Below, piece after piece: positions 48,854 to 59,500 of a DNA stretch of 64,000 bases. Where the stretch lies: assembly GCA_007449985.2 (NCBI GenBank), contig VIIQ02000166.1, forward strand, positions 55,391 through 119,390. The letters are read 5' to 3'. The number at the start of each line of letters is the position of its first letter. Position 1 is the stretch's first letter. The stretch is from Desmodesmus armatus. Lineage: Eukaryota > Chlorophyta > Chlorophyceae > Sphaeropleales > Scenedesmaceae. Position numbers and translations under genes: made by a program. Under the pieces are notes generated by a model, which was not told the DNA's origin, did no database searches, and worked only from the letters and a program-made list of their open reading frames with translations.

Positions 48854-49143
48854 TGATGGGTGTATGTTCTGCTTTTGACACGGACTTCAGCAGCCAACAG
48901 CCATTTGACAGCAAACTGAGCAAGCTTTGCATGATGTATGTTCACTGTTCACTGTCCTGTGATGTGCATTTTGCAGCGACCTGAAAGGCAATACCCAAAG
49001 CCACTGCAGCTGATAGGATGACCCACGACAGACATGCAAGACATGCATAGCCCGCTGAGTCAGCACTGACCAGGTGTGTGCATTGCAAAGTGAACCCACG
49101 CACAAATGTCACACATGTCGGGAGCCAAAGAGACATGAGCAAT

Positions 49144-49679
49144 AAGCTAACTATTGTTTTGAATGTATAGGGGGGGGGAAGGCGGACGCCCACCGGCTGG
49201 CCACACCCGCAACAGCCGGGTAAACCCGCTGCCGGGAGCCCGAAGCAAAGCCTCACACCGATGGGAGACGCCTAAACGCCCCTTGTTTCAGGAGGTGCCC
49301 AGCGCTCGGACCAAAAAGCATGGGAGTAGAACCCGCACACCTCCTTGGTGTACTACAGCACAGGGCCGCGCACACCCGACCAGCCGAAGCCAGCCGCCCC
49401 GACAAAGGGGTATGCAAGACAGCATGCACAGAAGCAGACACACAACAGAACCCCACAGCAGAACCCCACCCACCCCGACAGCCACACCACCCACAACCGA
49501 ATCGCCACTGCCCTACATATACACCCCAGCCATGAGGTCTGCGAGATCACCCGTGGCAGCCAGCGCCCGTGGGGGGTGCAGCTGCTGCGACTGTTGCTGC
49601 TGTTGCTGCCGGCCGTGCTGCTTCTGTCCCCCCGCACCATTGCCGCTACTGCCCCTGTCCCGCCTCAAGCTAACTATTG
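49144..49679 (-). mobile_element. retroposed insertion with 13-bp target-site duplication
   Basis: The direct repeat aagctaactattg occurs at 49144-49156 and 49667-49679 and flanks a 510-bp insert. On the minus strand the insert ends ctatacattcaaaa next to the duplication, the arrangement of a LINE- or SINE-type retroposon. Its body is G/T-rich with a PolIII-box-like gtgcgggttctactccc and a GC-rich 3' part. No intact ORF recognised. Confidence 0.75.
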
Positions 49680-51807
49680 AGCGGAACAGGTAGCTGGCTC
49701 GGCCACCTCTTGTGTCTTCAGTGATCCCACTGCCTTACGCAGCAATGCTCAGCGCGCTGAGCAATTTTGACAATACTGAGCACACCTCGCACTGTGGGGT
49801 ACACGATCCACGCAAGCCGGGCCACGGGGGGGGGGGGGGGGGGCGGGGTCACACACACTGATCCCAAGCCACACAAGCCTGCACCTGAACAGGCGGACGG
49901 GCAAACACGATTTTGTCTGCCAAGCATGCCTCACAATACTCATTGTCCAACTCAAGCGCAAACTCACTGTGCTTAGCGCTACTTCACCCAATAAAATTCA
50001 AATTGCATCAAGCTGTGATCACACCAAGCTGTGTTCTCAATCTTGCCCTGTTGACAGAATGATCAGGACAGCCATCAGATCGTACTGTTGACAAATACGG
50101 TAACAGCCACCTCGCTACAGATGTCAAAAAGATACCTGCAACCCTGTCCATAGGGTTGCAAATCGTCACCTGCCCACCTCTGCTGCCAAGCGCACACAAC
50201 ACCCATACTATACTCCAGTGAAGCTCCAAATCTGCAGATCCTTCTCTGCTGCACACAGGCAAATGCTATCCATGGGAGGCCTCAACGACCAGTTTCTGCA
50301 ATTGCAGAAACACAGCGACGACATCAACACTGTTACAACACGCCTATCAGTCCAAGTGTCTTACACACTCCCTACTTCTCCCCTACAGACTACTACTAGG
50401 ACTGCCAGAGATTCCGGCAAGGACAGGGTTGAGGGAGCACTTGGGTCGAAACCCCACAGACGTTCCCGTGTCACTGCACTGACCGCCAAAAACATAGCTG
50501 GTTGAAGCCTTCTCCACGCCACAGTAATGTGTCATCAGCTGCTGCAGCAGAACCAGCAGCAGGCAACAGGATACGACACGTGACTACAGGGCACACCAGG
50601 AGACTGAACATTCAACATGCGGTTTTGCCTTCTCACCAAGCATCAACCTCGCTCAGGTGATGCGATATGGCAACAACACACTATGAAGCTTGAGATCTGC
50701 CCTCACACAGGGTACTGTGTAGTGCACTGGTGCAGGCCAGCGCGGGTCGCATGAGCTGCAAGCAATAGCTACAGAGGTCCATGCTACAACTCACACCAGC
50801 GGAGCGGGCTGGCTGCCAAGCAGCATTTGTTCAACAGGTGCGCTGACGCAGTGTTGACCCAATAGCATTGCTGCTTGGGGGTACACTCACGCACACCCCA
50901 CAAAGCCAGCTTGATGACAGGCAGCAGCACAAGTAGCCTTACCTTGTAAAAACCACAGGTAGAATGGATTGGCTGCAGGGTTGGGGCCCTTTCTCAAGCA
51001 GCGCCGTGACCTGCTCCAACAAAGCAAGTGGACCATCAGAATCACCTGACACGAGCAGCAGCTACACTGACCGATTCCTGCTGAGTGAGCAGTAATCCTC
51101 ACAGGAAGGTTATGCTGTGTACAAGGCTATACAACACATGCCTTAGCAGAATCAGTGTGATAGTTGACTAATCATGTTGAGTCAACAAGGACTCTGGGTG
51201 ATATCAGATCATGCCAGATACTGCTGCGTGGCAGTGCTATTATTGGTGGTTAAGTGCTTGGGAGTTGTATGCGATGAGTTTGGTGCTGCGATGCACAGGA
51301 TCACTGGCGGGTTCAGGGTTTACCGCCTGCAGTGCCGATTCCTTTGTGCCGCTGTGGTGCTCTGTGCGTCGCACTCGGCTTTGACAGTGCTTGGTGTAAA
51401 CTTCTGGCAGTGTTTCCCGAGTACTCGCTCATTTGAATCCCCAATTCAGAGCGCACAGGTGCAGCAACCAGCCCCAGCAGCGACCTGTGGTCGAACCGGG
51501 TGCCTGAACATCACTCATACATTCATACAGCGCATCAACACTTTGCAAAGGACTACAAGTGAGTATCTGCTACCCTCAGAGCAGCCAGCTGGCTGCGAAG
51601 CATCATTGCTGCAAGCTTTAGGCAGCAAACCACAAGCCGAGTGCCACATTTGCATTTATACACTTGTAGTAGCTCGCTAGTGCTCAACTGCGGGCGCTAG
51701 TGAAAGGGCCACTAGTGGGTGGTGGGCGCTGCCACGTGCCTGGCTACTGGGGGCATCGCGGCGCGTCTAGTAAGCATTAAGGTGTTTTAAATACTATTAT
51801 AGTTTAC
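49680..51807. other. region left of the Ty3 element
   Basis: No supported gene. It holds a poly-G run at 49826-49842. One long ORF (51174-51680) has a hydrophobic N-terminal part and a donor-like ACAA|GTGAGT near 51556; it may be a leader exon of the element or chance. The left end or left LTR of the retroelement should lie here but was not recognised. Confidence 0.4.
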
Positions 51808-54800
51808 TTGCGTGGGTTTTTGGGAAGATCCACTGGTGCATTTCAGAGCTGGCCCATTTCCAGGCTGGCTTCTTCAGCGGGCAGGCGTGGACAGCAGCCA
51901 TTTCCAACGTCTGGATCGCTTTCGGAGCAGTTCCAATCGGTGGTTCGGCAAGCTGTTGGTCAAGTGCGTGCGTCGGAGGAAGCAGGTGGCGCTGACAACC
52001 AGGAGAATTTGGGCTCTGGACTGATCAGCTACTCTGGTGACCAGGATCAGCACATTGGCGAGCAGCAGGAGGACAGCACTCTTGTTTTCACCAATCCACT
52101 CTTCGAGCAGGCCACCAGCAGCATGGCTGGCCTTGGCAGTCTGTCTTTTGGGGGCAAGCTGGACTCTGGAAGCAGCAGCAGCAACTCCATGATACCAAAG
52201 CTATGGTCTGGACAGCCTGGAGTGGATTCCTTCGGAGAATGGCAGCGTGCTGTCAGGTGGAACCAGGGCCAAAAGCGCAATGCAGCCATGGACAAGAAGC
52301 TGGACAAGCACTCTGGTGAAGAGATTGCCGAGATTGCCCAGTTGACTGTCATACGCTCCGATGGTGCCAAAGCAGTGGAGCAGGCTGGGCAGGTCTTGGA
52401 GAAACATGTCAGGGCTGCTGACCAGGGCTGGTATCCTCCACAGGAGCTGGAAGCAGCTGCTCTGGAGTTTGTGCGCAAGCGTCACCCCAACAGTGACTTG
52501 GCAGAGCAGACGCTGGCAGCATTGATCAAGGAGAGGTATGAGAAAGTACACATTGCTGCGGTTGCCAAGGGCTGGGCACTTGAGGACAGTGTTGGGCTGG
52601 AGCAGGCGCTGACAGCAAACTCTTCGCCACTTGTGCAGCAGCAGGACTCAACTGGCAACAGCAGCGGCGGTGGCGGCGGCGGCCTGCCTCCTGCAACAAC
52701 AGATCCTATGCAAACTGCTATGCTGGGCTTCTTCAAAACGCTCAGTGACAGGCTGGTCAAGAGCACGCAGGACAATAAATACTTCATGACTGTGGGGATG
52801 AGGAAGTGGAGCCCTCACAGCTGTGTCATGGAGCTTTTCTGGTGTATGATGGACGCAGCATACGGAGTGGCCAGCAGCAAGGAGCAGGCTGAGTTCTACC
52901 AGCTGCAGAGTGAGGGTTCCCAGGGCAGCAGGCAGGTGCAGGAGTTTGCGCAGCGCGTGGCAGTGCTGTATGAGAGTGTCAAGACACTGGGCATTGTGCC
53001 AGCAGGTGCAGACATTACCACCTTCTGCAAGGGTCTCAGCAATGCCAGCAGCAGGCAGTTTGCACGGCAGCGCAAGGAGGAGTACTATGCGTCCAACAGA
53101 ACTCACATTGCGCTGGAATCACTAGCTGACCAAGTTCAGCAATTCGAGAAGAACCTCCACCAGGATGGCGTGCTGGCGCAGCAGGCATTGATTATGGTGG
53201 GCAACAGCAGTGTGGGAGCTGGAAGCAGCAAGAACGCCCGGCGCGCAGGTGAGGAGAGTACACTGGTGCAGACGCTGCTGCGTTCTCGCCGGGAGAATGA
53301 GGCTACACAGCAGTACCTCAGCAAGATGGGTGCGCGTGAGAAGCTGCTCATCACCAAGGGCTTTGACATGGCGGAGATCGACCCCAAGGACCCCTCTGCT
53401 GTCTGCCTGGACTGTCCTGCAACAAAGCGGCCACACCTGAACCAAGACTGCAAGGGCAGGCGCATGGCGGGGCTGGCTATGGCAGCAGCGCAGGAGGGCA
53501 GCACTGCCAACAAAAGCAGCAGCAGCATTGGCAGCAGCGCTGGAACCTTGGACGTCAACACGCTGGCAATCATGGTGCAGCAGGCAGTGGCTATGGCAGC
53601 AGCAGGAGCAGGCGCAGCACCGGCAGGACTGGGGCAAGGGCTGCCAAGGGCTTACAACAAGCCAGAAAACAGCAGGGGTAACAGGGGCTATGGTGGCAGC
53701 AACGGCAGGCAGCAGCAGTACGCAGGGCCACCTGGCTTGGGTGTTGGGTCAGCAGTTATGGCGTGTGTCATCTGTGGCTTTGCCAAGGGCCACTCAGATG
53801 GTGTCTGCTATATGGACAAGCCAGAGCTGGCTCCAGAGAAGTGGGAGGGCCCCACGGAGCGTGCACCTGAGCAGGGGATGGTGCACTACATCTCCCGCTG
53901 CATGCAGCAGAAGCTGAAGCCACGGCTGGGGCGTTGCAAGGAGCTGCTGCGGAGGATGATGCAGAGCAACAAGCTGCCGCCAGCTATGCAGCAGTTCATT
54001 GGACAGCACACACAGCAGCAGCGGTACATGAACATGGCTTATGGCGCAGCAGCAGAGCCGTATGGGGCTTATGCAGCTTACATGACAGGCATGGGGTCTG
54101 CTGGTTCCAGCTACTGGCCCATGGGCGGCTCGGCAATGCAGCAGCCAATGGCAGGGCTGCCACCCTCTCACACACCGCTGGCTATCACTGGTGCAGTTGG
54201 CGACAGCACCGGTGAACAAGCAGCAATGATGGTGCTGCCGGATGCAGGCGGGTATGTGAGTGAGGAGCAGCAGCAGGAAACAATGCACTTTGGGCCCTCT
54301 TTCTGTTATGTGGGCTTAGCAGACTGGCAGCAGGATCTGGCAGGTGGGCTCTTTGACTCAACGGGACATGAGTATGCACTGGTTGGGACACGTGCACAGG
54401 CAGGAGCTGGTGCAGTGCAGCAGGGCAGGGTTGTCAGGCAGCCTGTGCCCAAGGGCTTCCTACCACCCTCAGCTCTTCCTACAGACCTGAATGCCATGCG
54501 TTCCATGCCACGCATCACCAATGCACTGGTTGCTGGCTTAGGAGAGCTGGACGGCACCAGCAGGGGGCTACTGCACACGCTGCTTGACATTCAGCGGTTT
54601 GTGGCGAGCAGGGTATCTGCTTTTGGAGACCTTCTGGGTGTGCAGGAGGCTGGTGGAGCACATGGTAGCAGCAGTGCACAGCAGGGAGGGCAGCAGGCTC
54701 TGCAGGAGGCAACAGCAGCAAAGGGTACTGCCAGCATGGTGTCCAGCAGCAGTTCTGGGCGCTGTGGCCCTGTTGCAGCAGCGGCGGCAAGCAGCCGCAG

Positions 54801-56550
54801 CCTCCTGGAGTCAGTCATGCTGCAGTATGGCTTCAAGCCAGTGGCAATCGATTACACCCTACGCCAGTCAATGCCTGTGACGCTGGACTTCCTGGTGGGC
54901 ACGAACAAACAGGAAGGATTGACACTAACAACCCCGGATGGGCGTGATGTGCTAGTAGATATGGCGTTCCAGGACTCAGGTGCCACACTGCTGCTGTTCA
55001 CTGAGGTGGCTTGTGGCGAGTGGGGTACTTACATCTTCAGAACAAATCAGGTGCCGTCTGTCAAGGGCATTGATGGGCTGCCGTCCAAGAAGATTATCGG
55101 CAGGACAGGACCGCTGGTTCTCACACTTGCCAAGGGACACCCACTGGCAGCAGTCCTGCCCGTTCCGTGTGCTTGGGTGCTGGAGGGAGACGCGGGTGGC
55201 ATGTTTAAGGTGTGCTTGGACAAGAAGACACTGCTGCCGGTGTTTGGGTATGTGGATCCAGCCCTCAACATGCTATGCTTCCGTCCCAAGGCAGCACAGG
55301 GCAGGCTTGACATTATACACGGCATTCCCGTGCGTGGCTATGTCAAGAACGGCAACAGCAGCATCAGCAGTGGCAACATGGCGGCTGCCACCATCTGGGA
55401 GGAGGACAGCAGGGACACAGAGGAGCTTGAGGGCTCAGCAGCAGCAGTGCCGGGCATCAACTACAGGCCGTTTACTGCAGAGGAGAACACTCTAGCCAAT
55501 GCAGAGCTCGAACGGCTGCTTCAGGCAGGAGTTATCACAGAACTGGATGCTGGGCCATTTGAAGTGAACGATCGCTGGTACTTGGACCACCTGGGCCTGA
55601 ATGGTGGTGTGCCACAGCAGGTGCAAGAGGACTTGGACAGCAGCAGCTCCACTGGGTCAACCGCTATGCCTGAGCTGTGCACAGGCAGTGACAGCGACAG
55701 TCTCCCAGAGCTGGTGGATGCTTACAACCCAGTGACTGCTGACATCGAGTATTTCAGCCCTCATGGCAGTGCAGCAGATGCTTGGCTGCAACAACAAACT
55801 GGGGGTGAGCACAACAAGCGCAGGCGCCGGCGTGGGCGCGGCCGCAAGGGCAGGGGGCGGCAGCAGCAGCAGCAACAGCAGGAGCAGGAGCAGGAGCAGG
55901 CAGAAGCACAGCAGCCACTGGAGGAGCCAGCAGGCAAGCTATGGGGCTTTGACTGGTCCAAGGCTGCTGGTCAGCTGCTGCCGGGCATCAGCTGGATCAC
56001 GACACACATGGTGCTGCTGCTGCTAGGCATGTTCCACTTCTTTGTGGACTTGCCGCTGAGGAAGTACCCCTCAAAGATCATGCGTGGATTGGTCAGCATG
56101 GCGGGAGCAGCAGTGCGCCCAGGCAACCCCATGCGCGCAAGGGAGTATAATGTGGCAGAACCTGTGCCCACTAACAACCTTGGCGACACACGGCGCGCAC
56201 GCAAGCGTCGGCACAACAGAGGGCCCAGGCCAGGCCCTGGCTTGCAACCGACGGCAGAGCAGGACGCACCGCAAACAAAGGTCTCTGTGGTCGCCACAGT
56301 GCGTCACTCTGGCAAGGTCATCACTGCGCGCACAGTGCTGATGTGCCTACTCTGTTTCTTCTCAGTGCTGTGCTCCACAGCAGCAATGCAGGTTACCAAC
56401 AGCATTGGGGCAGCAGCCACTGGATCAGCACTGCAAGCTGGCTACTTTCCCCTGCCACATGGCGTCCCACCACACCTCAACATGCACTTGCTGCAGCAGG
56501 AGCTTGCCAACCTGCATTGCAGTAGGTTTCGCTGCTACAGCAGAGCATGA
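51808..56550 (+). CDS. ORF1: Gag-aspartic protease polyprotein
   Basis: 1580 codons from a TTG after the in-frame stop at 51778; the first ATG is at 52123 (residue 106), the likelier start unless an upstream exon exists. Residues about 307-460 resemble a Gag capsid (LYESVKTLGIVPAGADITTF, LESLADQVQQFEKNL). Two zinc-knuckle variants follow: CLDCPATKRPHLNQDC (533-548, C-x2-C-x6-H-x4-C) and CVICGFAKGHSDGVC (653-667, C-x2-C-x5-H-x4-C). The retroviral-type protease has its active site in MAFQDSGATLLLF (Asp1056). A basic KRRRRRGRGRKGRGR patch precedes two hydrophobic segments (about 1397-1417 and 1509-1527). Protease in the Gag frame, and membrane-like segments after it, are unusual for Ty3 elements. 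Its last 146 bases overlap ORF2. Confidence 0.85.
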   Translation: MRGFLGRSTGAFQSWPISRLASSAGRRGQQPFPTSGSLSEQFQSVVRQAVGQVRASEEAGGADNQENLGSGLISYSGDQDQHIGEQQEDSTLVFTNPLFEQATSSMAGLGSLSFGGKLDSGSSSSNSMIPKLWSGQPGVDSFGEWQRAVRWNQGQKRNAAMDKKLDKHSGEEIAEIAQLTVIRSDGAKAVEQAGQVLEKHVRAADQGWYPPQELEAAALEFVRKRHPNSDLAEQTLAALIKERYEKVHIAAVAKGWALEDSVGLEQALTANSSPLVQQQDSTGNSSGGGGGGLPPATTDPMQTAMLGFFKTLSDRLVKSTQDNKYFMTVGMRKWSPHSCVMELFWCMMDAAYGVASSKEQAEFYQLQSEGSQGSRQVQEFAQRVAVLYESVKTLGIVPAGADITTFCKGLSNASSRQFARQRKEEYYASNRTHIALESLADQVQQFEKNLHQDGVLAQQALIMVGNSSVGAGSSKNARRAGEESTLVQTLLRSRRENEATQQYLSKMGAREKLLITKGFDMAEIDPKDPSAVCLDCPATKRPHLNQDCKGRRMAGLAMAAAQEGSTANKSSSSIGSSAGTLDVNTLAIMVQQAVAMAAAGAGAAPAGLGQGLPRAYNKPENSRGNRGYGGSNGRQQQYAGPPGLGVGSAVMACVICGFAKGHSDGVCYMDKPELAPEKWEGPTERAPEQGMVHYISRCMQQKLKPRLGRCKELLRRMMQSNKLPPAMQQFIGQHTQQQRYMNMAYGAAAEPYGAYAAYMTGMGSAGSSYWPMGGSAMQQPMAGLPPSHTPLAITGAVGDSTGEQAAMMVLPDAGGYVSEEQQQETMHFGPSFCYVGLADWQQDLAGGLFDSTGHEYALVGTRAQAGAGAVQQGRVVRQPVPKGFLPPSALPTDLNAMRSMPRITNALVAGLGELDGTSRGLLHTLLDIQRFVASRVSAFGDLLGVQEAGGAHGSSSAQQGGQQALQEATAAKGTASMVSSSSSGRCGPVAAAAASSRSLLESVMLQYGFKPVAIDYTLRQSMPVTLDFLVGTNKQEGLTLTTPDGRDVLVDMAFQDSGATLLLFTEVACGEWGTYIFRTNQVPSVKGIDGLPSKKIIGRTGPLVLTLAKGHPLAAVLPVPCAWVLEGDAGGMFKVCLDKKTLLPVFGYVDPALNMLCFRPKAAQGRLDIIHGIPVRGYVKNGNSSISSGNMAAATIWEEDSRDTEELEGSAAAVPGINYRPFTAEENTLANAELERLLQAGVITELDAGPFEVNDRWYLDHLGLNGGVPQQVQEDLDSSSSTGSTAMPELCTGSDSDSLPELVDAYNPVTADIEYFSPHGSAADAWLQQQTGGEHNKRRRRRGRGRKGRGRQQQQQQQEQEQEQAEAQQPLEEPAGKLWGFDWSKAAGQLLPGISWITTHMVLLLLGMFHFFVDLPLRKYPSKIMRGLVSMAGAAVRPGNPMRAREYNVAEPVPTNNLGDTRRARKRRHNRGPRPGPGLQPTAEQDAPQTKVSVVATVRHSGKVITARTVLMCLLCFFSVLCSTAAMQVTNSIGAAATGSALQAGYFPLPHGVPPHLNMHLLQQELANLHCSRFRCYSRA
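56405..56550 (+). other. ORF1/ORF2 overlap, probable +1 frameshift region
   Basis: ORF2 is open in the +1 frame relative to ORF1 from at least 56405 (TTG, not ATG), while ORF1 stops at 56548-56550. ORF2 has no convincing ATG before its conserved RT-leading region, so it is probably expressed as an ORF1-ORF2 fusion by ribosomal frameshifting, as known for Ty3. The slip site was not pinpointed; an intron is a less likely alternative. Confidence 0.6.
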
Positions 56551-59500
56551 TTCTGGCCAAGTGAAGTGGTACCAGGCCGACCCAGCAGCTCTGGACCAAC
56601 TTGGGCCCGATGGCGCAACAGAAGATGTGCATGACGCCAGATGGACAGTGCACGATGAGGGCAAATGGATCTTGGGCAACCACCCAGATGCATCGCCTGC
56701 ACAAATGGACCAGCTGGTGCAGATGCTGTTGGAGGAGCGAGGGGCATTTGCTTACAGTCTGCAGGACTTGCCTGGCTACACAGGGGACGTAGCTGACTTC
56801 AAACTGATCGATCCCTCCAAACGTATGTGGAGCGCACCCAGACGCTACACAGAAGAGGAGGTGAAGTTTGCCAAGGAGAAGGTGCAGGAGATGCTGGATG
56901 CGGGCATCGTAAAAGAAATTCCAACGACCTGTCCGCATGCTTCAGCTATCACGTTGCCTATGAAGCGAGCACCCGACGGTAGCTGGACCGACAAGCGGTT
57001 CTGCATCGACCTGCGCAACGTCAACGGCAACACAGTGGTGGACAGTTACGGCCTGCCACTACCGGAAGAACTGTTTAGGCGAATTAGGGGGCACAAATTC
57101 TTGGTCAAGGCGGACTTTAGAGCGGGCTTTTGGCAGCTCAACCTGAGCGAAGAGGCGCAGCAGCACGTGGCCTTCCACGCACCCGACAGTGGCAAGCGAC
57201 TGACCTACACGCGGCTGTGTTTTGGTCACGTGAACGCCACGGCAATTTTCCAGCGGGTTATGGAGAAGGAGCTGGCAGCAGCTGGTTTGTCTCACTGTGC
57301 GGCGCCGTTCGTCGATGACGTTATCATGTGGTGCGACACCTGGGAGGACATGGTGACCAACTTCAGAACACTTCTACAGCATCTCAAGACAGTGGGCTTG
57401 CGCCTGCACCCTGCCAAGACAATCGTGGGTGCAGACTGCTTGCCTTACCTGGGTCACCTGGTATCAGCCAAGGAGTGCAAGCCGGAGCCAGCCAAGATTG
57501 CAGGCATCAAGGCACTGCAGCCACCCACCAGCCTCAAGCGCCTGCAGGCCCACCTTGGCCTGTTTAATTACTACAGGTGCTATGTGCCCAACTTTGCCAT
57601 CATTGCCAGGCCGCTTTACAAGCTTATGGAGAAGGGTGCGCAGTACATCTGGAGTGATGACTGTAACCAGGCGTATGAGGGGCTTCGAACGGCGCTGTGC
57701 AAGAAGGGTTTGGGGCTCAGGCAGCCTGTGGATGGGCGCAGTTTTCATCTGTATGTCGACTGGAGCAACACGGGCATTGCAGCTGTGCTGAATCAGGAGG
57801 CGGAGGATGGGACGGAGTACATGGTGGCCTGTGCCAGCAGGTCCCTCAATGCAGCTGAGCAGAACTATCCCGCCTGGAAAGGCGAGATGATGGCAGCAGT
57901 GTGGGGCGTCAAAATGTACAGGCCGTACTTGCACTCCAGGGAGTTCTATCTCCACAGCGACCACCGGGCGCTGTTATGGCTGCTGACACAGAAGACACCA
58001 GTGGGGCAGCAGATGCGTTGGATTCTGGCACTTCAGGAGTACCGCTTCTCACTGGTGCACAGGGCAGGCAAGTCAAACCCAGCTGATGTGCCTAGCAGGG
58101 AAGCCAGTAGCTGTGTGGCAGACACCACTGGAGCCAGGTTGGACACGGAGCTGCATGACTGGGTGCCCACTGTGCTTCTGCCAGACTGCAAAACAACGGA
58201 CCCACTGGTCTACACACATGACAGTCTGGCACTGGAGCTGGGCATTGGCAGCAAATCAACAGCAGCAGCTGGAGTGGCAGCAATGGCTTATGAGGAAACA
58301 CCTGGTGACTGCCCAATCCTTCACAGCCCAGCAGCAGCGCTGGCGGCAGAACCAGCAGACAGCTACAGTCATGAACAGCTGGAGCACGAGGCGTTGTGTT
58401 GTCTACTGTGCAGCAACGAGTCTGCAGTGGACACATTCGCCCCAACCGCCGACTCATTGCTGGGGGGGGAGACAGCAGGACAACTTTTTGCTGACGATGG
58501 CTGCTGCGTGGACACACAACACCCAGCAGTAGCTTGGCGGCAGCATGACCTACAGCAGGCAGCATCGGCGTGGGTCACATTGGCAGGGCTACAACAGCCC
58601 CAACCGGACAGCTTCCAGCCAGGAGTGTACACAGGTGCATTGGACCCCTGGGGCGTAAGGGAGACACAAGGGCTGTGCACGGCTACTGTGGCAGACACGT
58701 TCTTCCCGGCAGCGCTGCAGCAGGGCATCGTGCTTTATGAGCCGTTTGGTGGCATCTGCGCAGGGCTGGAGATGGTGCTCAGGAGTGGCATCACAGTCAA
58801 ACAGTACCTGTACAGCGACATCAACCCCATGGCACAGCGGGCGGCGTTACACAGGATCAGGGTGCTGCAAAGCATGTATCCCAAGCAGCTACCGGAGGAT
58901 GCTTTGGCTGGCAGTTTCAGCATTCTTCCCATGGATGTGAGGCACATCACCACACAGCAGCTCAGCAAGGCTGTCAGCGAGGCACCAGTCAAGCAATGGC
59001 TGGTAGTAGGAGGCTGGCCCTGTCAAGACTTCTCTGCAGCAGGCAAGTCACAGGGGCTTCGGGGTGATCGGGCTCAACTGCTGTTTGACCTGGTCAGGGT
59101 AGTGGGAGCGTTGCAACAGCTACTCCCACACCAGCCCCCAGCCTACCTGGTGGAGAATGTGCTCTTGCAGCAGCACAGGCTGAGCAGCATCAGTCAGCAT
59201 GACTTCAATAAAATCAAGGCGTGCCTAGGGTTACCTGTGGTGCTGGACGCAGCACAGTTTGGCAGCCTTGCACATCGGGCGCGCAACTTCTGGTCCAACC
59301 TGGTTGGGCCCAGTCAACTGCGAGCAGCTTTGGCATTTGTCAAGAGGCCACCCGCACGCAGCGTACAGCTTGCCTTGGGACCTGGCAGGACCGCGCAACC
59401 TGTCAACCGACCAGACGCTGCTCCTCTCTACCCCTGCAACGCACCAGGGCAGCCTCGCGCAGCCTGGCCTACCTTGGTCAGCAGCGCACGCTCCTACGCC

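Noticed and set aside
49163..49693. Plus-strand ORF of 176 residues
   Set aside because: It lies within the 510-bp retroposed insert and is low-complexity Pro/Thr/His.
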